A DNA stretch of 64,000 nucleotides, from the NCBI RefSeq assembly GCF_030317035.1, contig NZ_JASZYK010000001.1, positions 372,001 through 436,000 of the forward strand, given 5' to 3'. The notes beneath the pieces were generated by a model. That model saw only the letters and a list, made by a program, of their open reading frames with translations, did not search any database and was not told the origin of the DNA. Every line of letters starts with the position of its first letter. Within the stretch, counting starts at the first letter, position 1. A program made the position numbers and the translations under genes. Below, in pieces: positions 55,438 to 64,000 of this stretch. The stretch comes from Variovorax sp. J22G73 (GTDB lineage Bacteria; Pseudomonadota; Gammaproteobacteria; Burkholderiales; Burkholderiaceae_C).

Positions 55438-56320
55438 GCGCGGCCGTGTCGCGCACCATGCCCCACACGCGCTGCGCGAGGGGAGACAGGGCGCGGTTGC
55501 CACGCCGGATGAGCATGATGGCGCGCTGAACGCGCGGCACCAGCGGGCGTACCGCCAGTTGCGCCAACCCTTCCGGTGGTAATGACATGCCCGGCATCAC
55601 GCTGATGCCGATGCCCGCCTCGACCATGCGGAACACCGTGGTCGGGTGGCCCAACTGCTGCTTCACTTCGCATTGCGCGCCATGGCGCTCCAGCGCCTGG
55701 TCGATCAGGCGCCGGCTGCCGGACGCATGGTCGAGCAGCACCAGCGGCTGGCCGTCGAGCGCGCTCCAGCGTACCGAGGGCTTCTGCGCCAGCTTGTGCG
55801 AGGGCGGCAGCACCAGCACGAAGGGGTCGTTCAGGATGGCCTCGCAGTGCAGGTCGTCGGCCTCCGAGGGCTCGATGACCACCCCGAAATCGACCTCGCC
55901 GCTGCGCACGCTGTCGAGCACGTCCTGCTGGATGCGGTCGAGCAACAGGAACTGGATGCCCGGCGCCTGCTCGGCGCAGGTGGCGATGCAGGCCGGCATC
56001 AGGTTGGCCGAGAGCGTGGGGCTGCTCGCCACCCGCACCTTGCCGCCGCGCGCGCTGGCCAGGCCGGCCACGTCCTGCAGCGTCTGGTCGAGGTCGTCGA
56101 GCACGCGCTCCAGCCGGGCCGCCAGCCACTGGCCGGCCTCGGTCAGCACCACTTCGCGCGTGGTGCGGTCGAGCAGCTTCAGGCCGAGCTGCGATTCAAG
56201 CTCCAGGATCGAGCGGCTCACCGCCGGCTGGCTCAACCCGACCTGGTCGCCCGCGCGGCTGAAGTTGCGGCCCTCGGCCACCGAACGGAACACGCGGAGT
56301 TGGCGCAGGGTGACATTCAT
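55394..56320 (-). CDS. LysR-family regulator
   Basis: A 308-residue LysR protein: helix-turn-helix in TLRQLRVFRSVAEGRNFSRA then GDQVGLSQPAVSRSILELES; effector domain with VRVASSPTLSANLMPACIAT and EVDFGVVIEPSEADDL. It is divergent from an SBF-type transporter gene with a 70-base spacer, so it probably controls it. The 3' end overlaps the orphan receiver gene on the other strand by 44 bases. Confidence 0.88.
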   Translation of the reverse strand: MNVTLRQLRVFRSVAEGRNFSRAGDQVGLSQPAVSRSILELESQLGLKLLDRTTREVVLTEAGQWLAARLERVLDDLDQTLQDVAGLASARGGKVRVASSPTLSANLMPACIATCAEQAPGIQFLLLDRIQQDVLDSVRSGEVDFGVVIEPSEADDLHCEAILNDPFVLVLPPSHKLAQKPSVRWSALDGQPLVLLDHASGSRRLIDQALERHGAQCEVKQQLGHPTTVFRMVEAGIGISVMPGMSLPPEGLAQLAVRPLVPRVQRAIMLIRRGNRALSPLAQRVWGMVRDTAALSAAAGSGATTAEG

Positions 56321-56390
56321 GCGCTGAAATCATATATCCATCCGATAAATCCATTTCTCTTTTGAATGGCGCGGGCGTCCAATTCGGGCC

Positions 56391-57407
56391 ATGTCACGTT
56401 CACGCTATCTCCCCGACAACTTCACGCTCGCGCTCGTCTCGGTCGTGACCCTTGCCAGCCTGCTGCCCGCCAGCGGGCGAGTTGCCCATTTCTTCGAGGG
56501 GCTGACGACCGTCGCCATCGGGCTGCTGTTCTTCCTGCACGGGGCCAAGCTCTCGCGCGAGGCGATCATGGCCGGCATCACGCACTGGCGGCTGCACCTG
56601 CTGGTGTTCGCGAGCACCTTCGTGCTGTTCCCGGCGCTGGGGCTGGCGCTGAAGCCGGTGCTGTCGCCGCTGGTGACGCCCGACCTGTACACCGGCGTGC
56701 TGTTTCTCTGCGTGCTGCCTGCGACGGTGCAATCGGCCATTGCGTTCACCGCCATGGCGCGCGGCAACATGCCGGCGGCCATCTGCAGCGCGTCGGCTTC
56801 CACGCTGCTGGGGGTGTTCATTACGCCGGTGCTGGTGAACCTGGTGGTGCTGCCGCACGGGGGCAACGCGACGTCTTCCTTCGATTCGATCGGGCGCATC
56901 CTGCTGCAGCTGATGGTGCCGTTCCTGGCGGGGCACCTGCTGCGGCCGTTGATCGGCAAGTGGGTGCAGAAGCGGGCTGCCGTGCTGAAGTTCGTCGACC
57001 AGGGGTCGATCCTGCTGGTGGTCTACACGGCGTTCAGCGCTGCGGTGATCGAGGGGCTCTGGAAGCAGATTCCCGTGAGTGCGCTGCTGGGGTTGCTGCT
57101 GGTTTGCGCCGTGTTGCTGGCGCTGGCGTTGACGCTCACTACCTTCATGGCGCGCAAGTTCGGCTTTGATGTGGCCGATGAGATCACCATTGTTTTTTGC
57201 GGCTCGAAGAAGAGCCTGGCCAGTGGGATTCCGATGGCGAAGGTCTTGTTTGCCTCGCATGCGGTGGGGGCGATTGTTTTGCCGCTGATGTTGTTTCATC
57301 AGATGCAGTTGATGGTTTGTGCTGTGTTGGCGCAGCGGTATGCGCGCAGGGCTGTTGAGCCTGCTGCTCCTGCCTCTGCCTCTGGCGGGTTGAAGGCTGC
57401 TGAGTAG
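56391..57407 (+). CDS. SBF-family (bile acid:Na+ symporter-like, YfeH type) transporter
   Basis: A 338-residue membrane protein with about ten spans of the SBF7/YfeH group. Signatures are GLLFFLHGAKLSREAIMAGI, VLPATVQSAIAFTAMARGN and the C-terminal FCGSKKSLASGIPMAKVLF. The family moves organic anions with sodium. It is divergent from a LysR gene. Its stop lies directly before a long palindromic element. Confidence 0.87.
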   Translation: MSRSRYLPDNFTLALVSVVTLASLLPASGRVAHFFEGLTTVAIGLLFFLHGAKLSREAIMAGITHWRLHLLVFASTFVLFPALGLALKPVLSPLVTPDLYTGVLFLCVLPATVQSAIAFTAMARGNMPAAICSASASTLLGVFITPVLVNLVVLPHGGNATSSFDSIGRILLQLMVPFLAGHLLRPLIGKWVQKRAAVLKFVDQGSILLVVYTAFSAAVIEGLWKQIPVSALLGLLLVCAVLLALALTLTTFMARKFGFDVADEITIVFCGSKKSLASGIPMAKVLFASHAVGAIVLPLMLFHQMQLMVCAVLAQRYARRAVEPAAPASASGGLKAAE

Positions 57408-57413
57408 GTTTTT

Positions 57414-57984
57414 TCCCGGGGCCGGGTCTCGCCCCGGCGGGCGACTTACTTTCTTTGCTTCGCCAAAGAAAGTAAGCAAAGAAAGGCGACCCCTGCTGGC
57501 TGCGTCCCTGCGCTTCGCTTCGGGCAACCTGCGGTGCTCACGTTTCGCGGGGTCTCGCCCAAACTCGCTTCGCTCAAACAAGGGCGAGCCCTGATCCGCG
57601 AAACGCTCCGCTCCTCGGCGCATCCAGAAGGGGTAAGACCAACAAGCCGTCGCTTCGCTCGGCCTGTAAATAGCCAACAGTCAATGCATTCCAGCCGCCG
57701 CAGGCGCGAAGCGCCGCGGCGGCCTGGGGCCGAGCGCAGCGATGGCCCGCCTGGTTTCCAAGCCCCTCTGGCTGCGCCGAGGAGCGCAGAGGTAGAGGGG
57801 ATCAGGGCCGCAGCTGTTTGAGCGAAGCGAGTTCTGCGGACCCCCCTCTACCTCGAGCACCGCAGGTTGCCCGCAGCGAAGCGGAGGGACGCAGACAGTG
57901 GGGTCGCCTTTTCTTTGTCTACTTTCTTTTGGCGAAGCAAAAGAAAGTAGATCGCCCGCCGGGGCGAGACCCGACCCCGGAACC
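57414..57984. repeat. Long palindromic intergenic element
   Basis: About 570 bases fill the gap between the SBF transporter and the Na/Pi transporter genes. The outer arms (57414-57539 and 57856-57984) are imperfect inverted copies of about 125 bases beginning CCGGGTCTCGCCCCGGCGGG. Each arm holds a smaller hairpin: 57445-57476 with CTTACTTTCTTTG and 57919-57950 with CTACTTTCTTTTG arms. The middle is less ordered but has several local GC palindromes. No open frame looks coding. It resembles large non-coding repeats of this lineage and could act as a bidirectional terminator. Confidence 0.75.
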
Positions 57985-58005
57985 CAAACCAGTCACAAAA
58001 ACAAC

Positions 58006-59667
58006 CTACCCCTCAATCTTCCCAAGCCGAGACTCCCTCAACCGACTAGGCGCCAACGCCCCAGCCGATTCCAGAATCGGATAAGCAATAGAGCAAATGT
58101 GCGAATTGATTCGTTTCAGATCGCTGATCAGGTCGATGTGCAGCGAACTGGTCTCGATGCTCAGCGTCGTCCGGTCCGACAACCGGTCCAGGTGGGTCGT
58201 CGCATACGCACGCTCCAGGTCGCGGAACCGCGCCTTCTCTTCCAGCAGCTTCTGCGCGTCCCGCACATTGCCGTTCAGGAACACGCTCATGCTCAGCCGC
58301 AGGTTGGCCACCAGCCGCCCGTGCAGCTCGACGATCTCCGCCATGCCGGCTTCGGAGAAATTGCGCTGCGGTTTGATCTTCTTGTCTTCCACATCGATGA
58401 TCACGCGCTCGATGATGTCGCCGATCTGCTCCATGTTGATCGTGAAGCTGATGATGTCGGTCCAGCGCCGGCTCTCTTCCTCGCCCAGCGCCTCGCGCGA
58501 GATGCGCGTCATGTAGTACTTGATGGCCGAGTACAGCTCGTCCACCGTGTCGTCGAGCTGCCGCAGCTCCTGCGACAGGCGGGTGTCGTTGTTGCGGATC
58601 ACGTCGAGCACGCCGATGAGCATGGTCTCCACGATGTCGGCCTGGTGCAGCGCCTCGCGCGCGGCGTTGGAAATGGCCAGCGAGGGCGTGGACAGCGCCG
58701 ACGGGTCCAGGTGGTGCGGCCGGCTGGTGCCGGTGGCCTGCTGCGGCATGGGGAGCATGCGCGTCACCAGCTTGGCGACCCACTGCGTGAGGCCGATGAA
58801 GCCCACGCTGATCACGACGTTGAACGCCAGGTGGAACAGCACCACGCCGTGCGTCTGGTTGGGCAGCTCGGGCTGCACGTAGCGGATCCACAGGCCGATG
58901 AAGGGCGCGACCAGCGCCACGCCCAGCGCCTTGAACAGCAGGTTCCCGATGGTCACCTGGCGCACCGGCACGCTGGCCTTGGCGGTGGTGAGCACGGCCA
59001 GCAGGCCGCTGCCCAGGTTGGCGCCCAGCACCAGGCCCAGCGCCACGTCCAGCGGCACCACGTTCGAGGTGGCCATGGCCGCGACCAGCAACACCACCGC
59101 CAGGCTCGAATAGGCCACGATGGCCAGCACCGAGCCGATGGTGATCTCCAGCAGCACGTCGCTGTTGATCGAGGCGAGCAGCGCGCGCACGGCCGGGGAG
59201 GAGAACAGGGGCTCGGTGGCCTCCACCACCAGCTGCAGGGCCAGCAGCATCAGGCCCAGGCCGATCAGCACCCGGCCGACGCGCCCGGCCACCGTGTCCG
59301 CGCGGGTGATGAACAGCACCACGCCCACGAAGATGAACATGGGCGACAGCCACGAGAGGTCGGCCGAGAACAGCACCGAGATCAGCGCCGTGCCCACGTC
59401 GGCCCCGCGCATCACCGCCAGCGCCGCGGGCAAGGTGACCAGGCCCTGCCCGACGAAGGACGAGGTCATGAGCGAGGTGGCGGTGCTGGACTGCACCAGC
59501 GCGGTCACGCCGATGCCCGACAGGGCGGCCGTGAACCGGTTGCGCATGCTCTGCACCAGGATCTTGCGCAGGTTGGCGCCGAACACGCGCAGCACGCCGG
59601 TTCGGACAAGTTGCGTACCCCACACCAGCAAGGCAATGGCCGCGAGCAGATTCAGAAGATGCTTCAT
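58006..59667 (-). CDS. Na/Pi-cotransporter family protein with PhoU-like tail
   Basis: A 553-residue protein. Residues 1-320 form the Na/Pi-cotransport II membrane region with two QSST motifs or variants: GVTALVQSSTATSLMTSSFV, and AIVAYSSLAVVLLVAAMATS. The C-terminal 200 residues are a PhoU-like helical domain (SLAISNAAREALHQADIVET, ISFTINMEQIGDIIERVIID). It should import phosphate with sodium in the inner membrane. Single gene, convergent with the palindromic element. Confidence 0.88.
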   Translation of the reverse strand: MKHLLNLLAAIALLVWGTQLVRTGVLRVFGANLRKILVQSMRNRFTAALSGIGVTALVQSSTATSLMTSSFVGQGLVTLPAALAVMRGADVGTALISVLFSADLSWLSPMFIFVGVVLFITRADTVAGRVGRVLIGLGLMLLALQLVVEATEPLFSSPAVRALLASINSDVLLEITIGSVLAIVAYSSLAVVLLVAAMATSNVVPLDVALGLVLGANLGSGLLAVLTTAKASVPVRQVTIGNLLFKALGVALVAPFIGLWIRYVQPELPNQTHGVVLFHLAFNVVISVGFIGLTQWVAKLVTRMLPMPQQATGTSRPHHLDPSALSTPSLAISNAAREALHQADIVETMLIGVLDVIRNNDTRLSQELRQLDDTVDELYSAIKYYMTRISREALGEEESRRWTDIISFTINMEQIGDIIERVIIDVEDKKIKPQRNFSEAGMAEIVELHGRLVANLRLSMSVFLNGNVRDAQKLLEEKARFRDLERAYATTHLDRLSDRTTLSIETSSLHIDLISDLKRINSHICSIAYPILESAGALAPSRLRESRLGKIEG

Positions 59668-59732
59668 GGGTGTCGGGTTCTATCCTTTTCGTTTTGGTTC
59701 GTTTTCGACCCCATTTTCCACAGATACGCGTT

Positions 59733-60593
59733 TCAGTCGATCAGCGCTCCGTTGTCGTGGAAAGGATAAGGCCCTTCGAAGTGCCCGCAAGCGGCCAGAT
59801 GGGTCACCAGCCGCCCTCCGGCGGGGGACCAGGCATGCACCCTGAAAGCGGGCGGCTCCAGCGTCCAGGCCGAGGGAGCGTCGCTTGCCAGGTCGAGGCA
59901 GACCTGGTGCGCCTGCGCCGGCGAGGTCGAGGCGATGGTGCCGCCGAAGCGCACGTCGATGGCGCGGTGCAGGTGGCCGCAGATCACGCGTTCGACATTC
60001 GTGTAGCGGCGAAGCAGCGCCTCGAGCGCCTCGGCGCCCTCCAGCAGGCCGATTTCGTCCATGTGGCCGATCAGCGTCTGGAACGGCGGATGGTGCATGG
60101 CGACCACCACCGGCTCGTCGCGGCAGGCGTCGAGCTGGGCTTCGAGCCAGGCCAGGCGCTTTTCGCACAGCGAGCCGTGGCTGGCGCCGGGCACGCAGGT
60201 GTCCAGCGTGAGCAGGCGAAGCGGGCCGACGCGCACCGAATACTGGATGAAGCCGTCCGTGTCTGCGCCCGTGCCCAGGTAGGCGTGGCCCGGAAAGCTG
60301 CGGCGCAGCTGGTCGCGGTCGTCGTGGTTGCCGGGCAGCAGGTAGACCGGCATCGTCAGCGGCGCGAGCAGGCGCGCCAAGTGCTCGTACTCGGCGGCGC
60401 GGCCGAAGTCGGTCAGGTCGCCGGTGACGACCACGGCATCGGGCTGCTGGCGCAGCGCCAGCACCGACTGCACGGCGCGCTCGAGGTAGGGCGCCGTGTC
60501 GATGCGGCCATAGGCCAGGCGGCCGGGCTCGCGGATGTGCAGGTCGGTCAGCTGGACCAGCACGGTGAGCGGGTTGTTCGTGGGGGTCGTCAT
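59733..60593 (-). CDS. Calcineurin-like phosphodiesterase (GpdQ/CpdA type)
   Basis: A 286-residue metallophosphoesterase. All five blocks are visible: QLTDLHIREPGR, VVTGDLTDFG, LPGNHDDRDQL, VVAMHHPPFQT and ICGHLHRAID. These bind two metals. Its ATG overlaps the stop of the ABC ATPase gene, so it is the last gene of the importer operon. Co-transcription with an uptake system points to hydrolysis of an imported phosphodiester such as a glycerophosphodiester, rather than cAMP; that is inference. Confidence 0.87.
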   Translation of the reverse strand: MTTPTNNPLTVLVQLTDLHIREPGRLAYGRIDTAPYLERAVQSVLALRQQPDAVVVTGDLTDFGRAAEYEHLARLLAPLTMPVYLLPGNHDDRDQLRRSFPGHAYLGTGADTDGFIQYSVRVGPLRLLTLDTCVPGASHGSLCEKRLAWLEAQLDACRDEPVVVAMHHPPFQTLIGHMDEIGLLEGAEALEALLRRYTNVERVICGHLHRAIDVRFGGTIASTSPAQAHQVCLDLASDAPSAWTLEPPAFRVHAWSPAGGRLVTHLAACGHFEGPYPFHDNGALID

Positions 60594-61651
60594 GGGTTGC
60601 TCTCCTGCGACGTCATCAGGCGCTCGGGGTGAATGCGCAGGCCCACCGCGTCGCCGGGGCCGAAGGGGTTGTCGCGGCCTACGTCGGCCACGAGCACGGG
60701 TTGGTCCGCCGTGCGCAGGTGCAACTGCACCCGGTCGCCCAGGAAGGTGCGGCGTTCGACGGTGGCGGCGCCCCATCCGGGCTGGGGCGTGTCGACCTCG
60801 ATGTCTTCGGGCCGGACCAGCAGGCTCGCATGGGCCAGCCACACGGTCGGGCAGGGCACGGCCGAGCCGCCGAGTCGGACAACGCCCTGCGTGATGGCGT
60901 CGGCCTCGCGCGCCAGCCGGTTGACCCGGCCGAGGAACTCGGCGACGAAAGGGTGCGCTGGCGCGCGGTACAGGTCTTCGCCACGGCCTACCTGCACGAT
61001 GCGCCCGGCGCGCATTACCGCCAGCCGGTCGGCGATGGCCAGCGCCTCTTGCTGGTCGTGCGTGACGTGGATGGCCGTGATGTGCAGCCGGCGCAGCAGT
61101 TCGGCCAGCTCGTCGCGCAGCGATTCCTTCAACTTGGCGTCCAGTGCGGCCAGCGGCTCGTCGAGCAGCAGCACGCGCGGCCGCACGGCCACGGCGCGCG
61201 CCAGGGCCACGCGCTGGCGCTGGCCGCCGGAGAGTTCGGCGGGGCGCTTGTTTTCCAGGCCGCCCAGGCGCACCAGGTCGACCAGCTCGCCCACGCTGCG
61301 CTTCTCCTCGTCGGGCGACACACCGCGAATGCGCAGCCCGTAGCCGATGTTGGCCGCCACGGTCATCTGCGGAAAGAGCGCGTAGCTCTGGAACACCATG
61401 CCCACGCCGCGGTGCTCGACCGGACGCTGCGTGACGTCCTGGTCGCCGAAGACGATGCGGGTGCCCGCGTCGGGGGATTCGAGCCCGGCAATCAGCCGCA
61501 GCAGCGTGGTCTTGCCGCAGCCCGAGGGGCCGAGCAGGGCCAGCACTTCGCCGGCCTCCACGCGCAGGTCGGTCGGCTGCAGGCCGCGCGTGCCGTCGGC
61601 GTAGGTTTTCGCGCAGTTGGCGATGTCGATGGGGATGCGTTCAAGTTCCAT
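60590..61651 (-). CDS. ABC importer ATPase with TOBE domain
   Basis: A 353-residue ATP-binding subunit of the spermidine/iron/phosphonate importer class. Walker A GPSGCGKTT, Q-loop VFQSYALFPQMTV, signature LSGGQRQRVALARA, Walker B VLLLDEPLAALDAK, and a C-terminal TOBE-like region (RPEDIEV, TFLGDRVQLHLRT). It overlaps the permease gene upstream by 11 bases and the phosphodiesterase start by four, so all are translated together. Confidence 0.9.
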   Translation of the reverse strand: MELERIPIDIANCAKTYADGTRGLQPTDLRVEAGEVLALLGPSGCGKTTLLRLIAGLESPDAGTRIVFGDQDVTQRPVEHRGVGMVFQSYALFPQMTVAANIGYGLRIRGVSPDEEKRSVGELVDLVRLGGLENKRPAELSGGQRQRVALARAVAVRPRVLLLDEPLAALDAKLKESLRDELAELLRRLHITAIHVTHDQQEALAIADRLAVMRAGRIVQVGRGEDLYRAPAHPFVAEFLGRVNRLAREADAITQGVVRLGGSAVPCPTVWLAHASLLVRPEDIEVDTPQPGWGAATVERRTFLGDRVQLHLRTADQPVLVADVGRDNPFGPGDAVGLRIHPERLMTSQESNP

Positions 61652-62441
61652 GGCGTTTCTGCATCAGGTTGGCAAGGTACTGCAGGCCCCACAGCACCGG
61701 AAGAATGACGGCGAAGAAGACCAGCGTGTAGGCCGATCCGATCTCGATGCGCATCGAGGCGTAGCTGTCGGCCAGCCCCACGGGCAGGGTGCGCGTGAGC
61801 GGCGTGTGCAGCATCCAGGTGAGGTTGAACTCCCCCACCGACAGCGTGAACACCATCAGGCTGCCGGCCACGATGGCGGGGAACACGGCCGGCACCAGGA
61901 TGCCCATGAAGCGCTGGCGAAAGTTGGCGCCCAGCGAGCGCGCGGCCTCTTCGAGCGCGAGCAGGTCGTCGCGCTGGAAGGCCGAGCTCACGGTGCGCAC
62001 CATGAAGGGCAGCGTGAAGATCATGTGGCCCACCAAGATGAAGGCGAAGCTCTGGCGAAAGGCGGTGAGCTGGCCGTAGGCGAGGATGAGCGCCAGCGCC
62101 GTGGCAAGGCCCGGCACCGCGACCGGCAGCGTCAGCAGCTCTTCGAAGACGCGCGCCGCGCGCGAGCGGCTGCGCGCCAGCGCGTAGGCACAGGGCACGC
62201 CCAGCAGCACGGTGCCCACGACGCAGGCAATGGCCAGCGCAATCGACCAGCCCACGGTGCCGCCGTAGTTCTCCCAGACCTCGCCGAGCCAGCGCAGGGT
62301 GAGGCCGCTCTTCAGGCCGGCGCTGTAGTTGTTGACGAGCCCGGCCATGACCGACAGCAGCATCGGCGAGACCATGAACAGGCTCACGATGACGGTCACG
62401 GCGAGCAGGAAGGGCGCCTTGGCGTGTGTGTTGGTTCGCAT
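61641..62441 (-). CDS. ABC importer permease 2
   Basis: A 266-residue permease with six spans. The coupling helix EAA motif is DDLLALEEAARSLGANFRQR, followed by FMGILVPAVFPAI. It begins LLAVTVIVSLFMVSPMLLSV. It pairs with the permease at 62453-63274, and the ATPase gene overlaps its end. Confidence 0.88.
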   Translation of the reverse strand: MRTNTHAKAPFLLAVTVIVSLFMVSPMLLSVMAGLVNNYSAGLKSGLTLRWLGEVWENYGGTVGWSIALAIACVVGTVLLGVPCAYALARSRSRAARVFEELLTLPVAVPGLATALALILAYGQLTAFRQSFAFILVGHMIFTLPFMVRTVSSAFQRDDLLALEEAARSLGANFRQRFMGILVPAVFPAIVAGSLMVFTLSVGEFNLTWMLHTPLTRTLPVGLADSYASMRIEIGSAYTLVFFAVILPVLWGLQYLANLMQKRHGT

Positions 62442-62452
62442 GGTGCGGGCCC

Positions 62453-63274
62453 TCAGCGTGCGACGGGGTTCGCGCCGAAGCGCCGTGCCACGAACAGCAC
62501 GAGCCAGGTGACGATGCCCAGCGAGATCGACAGCGACGCGGCGAGCGCGAAGTTGGCGTAGTTGGTGAACTCGTTGTAGATGGTGATGGGGATCACCTCG
62601 AACTTGCTGGCCAGCGTGAAGGCGGTGCCGAAGGCGCCCATGGAGGTGGCGAACAGGATGGCGCCGCAGGCGAGCGTGGTGGGCGCGAGCTCGGGCATCC
62701 ACACGTCGCGGGCCACGCGAAGGCGCGAGGCGCCGAGCGAGCGGGCGGCCTCTTCGAGCTGGCTGTTCATCGATTCGGCGGCGGCGGTGTAGGTCGCGAT
62801 GGCGCGCGGTAATGAAAAGTACAGGTACGCCAGGAACAGTCCGAGCAGGCCGTAGGCGAAGGTGATGCGTTCGCCGAACAGGCTGTCGCTCAGGTCGGCC
62901 ACCACCCCTTGCCTGCCGCCCAGCAGGATCACGAAGAAACCGATGATCACGCCCGGGAACGACAGCGGCAGCGTGAGCAGCGACAGCAGCATGCGCTTGC
63001 CGACGAAGTCGTGGCGCGCGAGGTAGATGCCTACCGCGGCGCCCAGCACCAGGGTGGCCAGGGTCACGGCCACGGAGAGCACGACGGTGTTGGCCATGCT
63101 CGCGAGGTAGCGCGAGTCCGTGAGCACGGCGAAGTAGGTGGCCCAGCCTTTGTCGGCGGGCAGCGTCAGCAGGCGCACCACCGGCAGCAGCCAGAAGGCC
63201 GCGAAGAAGGCGGCCGCGGGTGCCACGCAGGCCAGCAGGCGCCAGCTTGGGTTCCAGGCGTTGTCGGACTTCAT
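62453..63274 (-). CDS. ABC importer permease 1
   Basis: A 273-residue permease with six spans and the EAA-type loop MNSQLEEAARSLGASRLRVA. The spans include ANTVVLSVAVTLATLVLGAA and FPGVIIGFFVILL. The ATG at 63274 opens MKSDNAWNPSWRLLACVAPA. The gap upstream to the binding-protein gene is 321 bases and filled by an interspersed element. The second permease starts 11 bases downstream. Confidence 0.88.
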   Translation of the reverse strand: MKSDNAWNPSWRLLACVAPAAAFFAAFWLLPVVRLLTLPADKGWATYFAVLTDSRYLASMANTVVLSVAVTLATLVLGAAVGIYLARHDFVGKRMLLSLLTLPLSFPGVIIGFFVILLGGRQGVVADLSDSLFGERITFAYGLLGLFLAYLYFSLPRAIATYTAAAESMNSQLEEAARSLGASRLRVARDVWMPELAPTTLACGAILFATSMGAFGTAFTLASKFEVIPITIYNEFTNYANFALAASLSISLGIVTWLVLFVARRFGANPVAR

Positions 63275-63312
63275 TTCGGGTTTTGGCTCGTGTTGTTCGT
63301 GTTTGTTGTTGC

Positions 63313-63577
63313 TGCTGTTCAGGGCGTGTGAACAGGCCGCCGGGTACTTCCCTCCGCGAATGTCCTCCGCCCTTCGGGCTCCCCCTTTATTTCGCTGCGG
63401 GAAGCACCCGACGCCCTGTTCACCTGGGCACGCTGTCGGTTCACGGCGATCAACGACCGCTGCTGACAACGATCACGACGGTGGGGCGCCCCTTTTCGAG
63501 AAATAAAGGAGGAGGGGCGAAGCCCCGGGGGACATTCGAGAAAAGGGGTGCCCCGCCGGCGTGATCGCGACCTGAAC
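63313..63577. mobile_element. MITE-like interspersed element inside the ABC operon
   Basis: A near-full copy of the element at 46061-46332. The left terminal repeat is CTGCTGTTCAGGGCG (14 of 15); the right end, ...GTGATCGCGACCTGAAC, is degraded. The interior matches closely, with GAATGTCC...CTTTATTTC arms on both strands. It separates the binding-protein gene from its permease gene, so it is probably transcribed and may lower downstream expression or form an mRNA structure. Confidence 0.82.
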
Positions 63578-63595
63578 GCGAAGGAACAAATAGAT

Positions 63596-64000
63596 CTAGC
63601 GCACTTCCTTCAAATACTCGTCAGAGAAGGCACGCTGGGCAGCAGCCATGCGCCCATAGTCCACGCTCTTCGCCCGTGCGTACTCGGCAGCAGGCAGGAA
63701 CTGCGCCTCGATGTCCTTGGGCATCGCGCTGGCGCGCACCGGCCGCAGGTAGGCCTTGGCCCAGATGGCCTGGCCTTCGTCGGACAAGGTGAAGTCGAGC
63801 ACCTTCTTCGCGTCGGCCGCGTGCGGGGCCTTGGCGACCAGGCTCATCACGTAGGGAACGGCCAGGGTGCCTTCGCTCGGAATGACGAAGGCGACGTTGG
63901 CCTTGTCTTTGTACTTCGCGCGGTAGGCGTTGAAGTCGTAGTCGAGCAGGATCGCGATCTCGCCCGACAACACGCGCGCGTAAGAGGTTTGCTTCGGCAC
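63596..64000 (-). CDS. ABC importer periplasmic binding protein, C-terminal part
   Basis: The last 134 residues of a solute-binding protein that continues past the right edge. It has the type-2 binding fold end: ILLDYDFNAYRAKYKDKANV, FVIPSEGTLAVPYVMSLVAK, then AKKVLDFTLSDEGQAIWAKA, typical of the AfuA/PotD/phosphonate group. It should be the first gene of the importer operon, supplying ligand to the two permeases downstream. The ligand cannot be read; the terminal phosphodiesterase suggests an organophosphate. Confidence 0.85.
   Translation of the reverse strand: MPKQTSYARVLSGEIAILLDYDFNAYRAKYKDKANVAFVIPSEGTLAVPYVMSLVAKAPHAADAKKVLDFTLSDEGQAIWAKAYLRPVRASAMPKDIEAQFLPAAEYARAKSVDYGRMAAAQRAFSDEYLKEVR

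Noticed and set aside
57414..57984. CRISPR array or structured RNA gene
   Set aside because: The repeats are inverted, not evenly spaced direct repeats; no cas genes; no similarity to a known RNA could be seen.

Overview
The window is very GC-rich, with strong third-position G/C bias, few spacers and many stop/start overlaps (ATGA, TGATG). Gene content (phenylacetate genes with a TetR regulator, Bug/Tct tripartite transport, many SDR, LysR and EamA genes) points to a beta-proteobacterium of the Comamonadaceae, most likely Variovorax or a close relative. That assignment is inference; no rRNA or tRNA gene was seen.

Left part (1-11.8 kb), housekeeping and catabolic genes: the end of a phenylacetate locus (paaG-paaI-paaK on minus, paaY and a TetR regulator on plus, with an operator between); an SDR gene divergent from a second TetR gene with twin operators; a trypsin-like protease-MoxR-DUF58-VWA operon; a TatD nuclease; a secreted Lys-rich repeat protein; a deoxyinosine glycosylase; and a spermidine-synthase-like gene.

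Centre (11.8-41.9 kb), the main find: a self-contained extracellular contractile injection system (eCIS) locus. Twenty-one genes read on the minus strand from 41690 to 13040. They encode sheath, tube, a zinc-binding baseplate-like protein, a Pro/Ala-rich protein, DUF4255 cap, AAA+ ATPase, hub adaptor, LysM protein, separate hub and spike, PAAR tip, gp25-like wedge, two J-like wedges, a tail-I-like protein, a 1604-residue beta-helix fibre, and then a cargo module. Three cargo candidates share an N-terminal CxCGGxCPRC knuckle: an M35-type protease, a DUF4157 protein with an unknown C-terminal domain, and a DUF4157-M14 carboxypeptidase fusion. A near-perfect sigma-54 promoter (41759-41773) precedes the sheath gene. 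The only enhancer-binding protein in the window lies at the opposite end (11941-12996), which suggests that it switches on the operon. The block is bracketed by a 36-bp direct repeat (32/36 identical) matching the 3' part of the spermidine-synthase-like gene, which suggests insertion between that gene and a GspE/PulE ATPase gene.

Right part (42-64 kb): gspE-like ATPase, tctB-tctA, a LysR/Bug/gamma-glutamyltransferase group, two EamA exporters, SDR, DUF5672, quinone oxidoreductase, orphan receiver, LysR/SBF-transporter pair, Na/Pi transporter, and an ABC importer operon with a phosphodiesterase that runs off the window. A roughly 270-bp interspersed element with terminal inverted repeats occurs as two full-length copies, one internally deleted copy and one fragment (two of these lie inside the eCIS operon). 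A separate 570-bp palindromic element lies at 57.4-58.0 kb.
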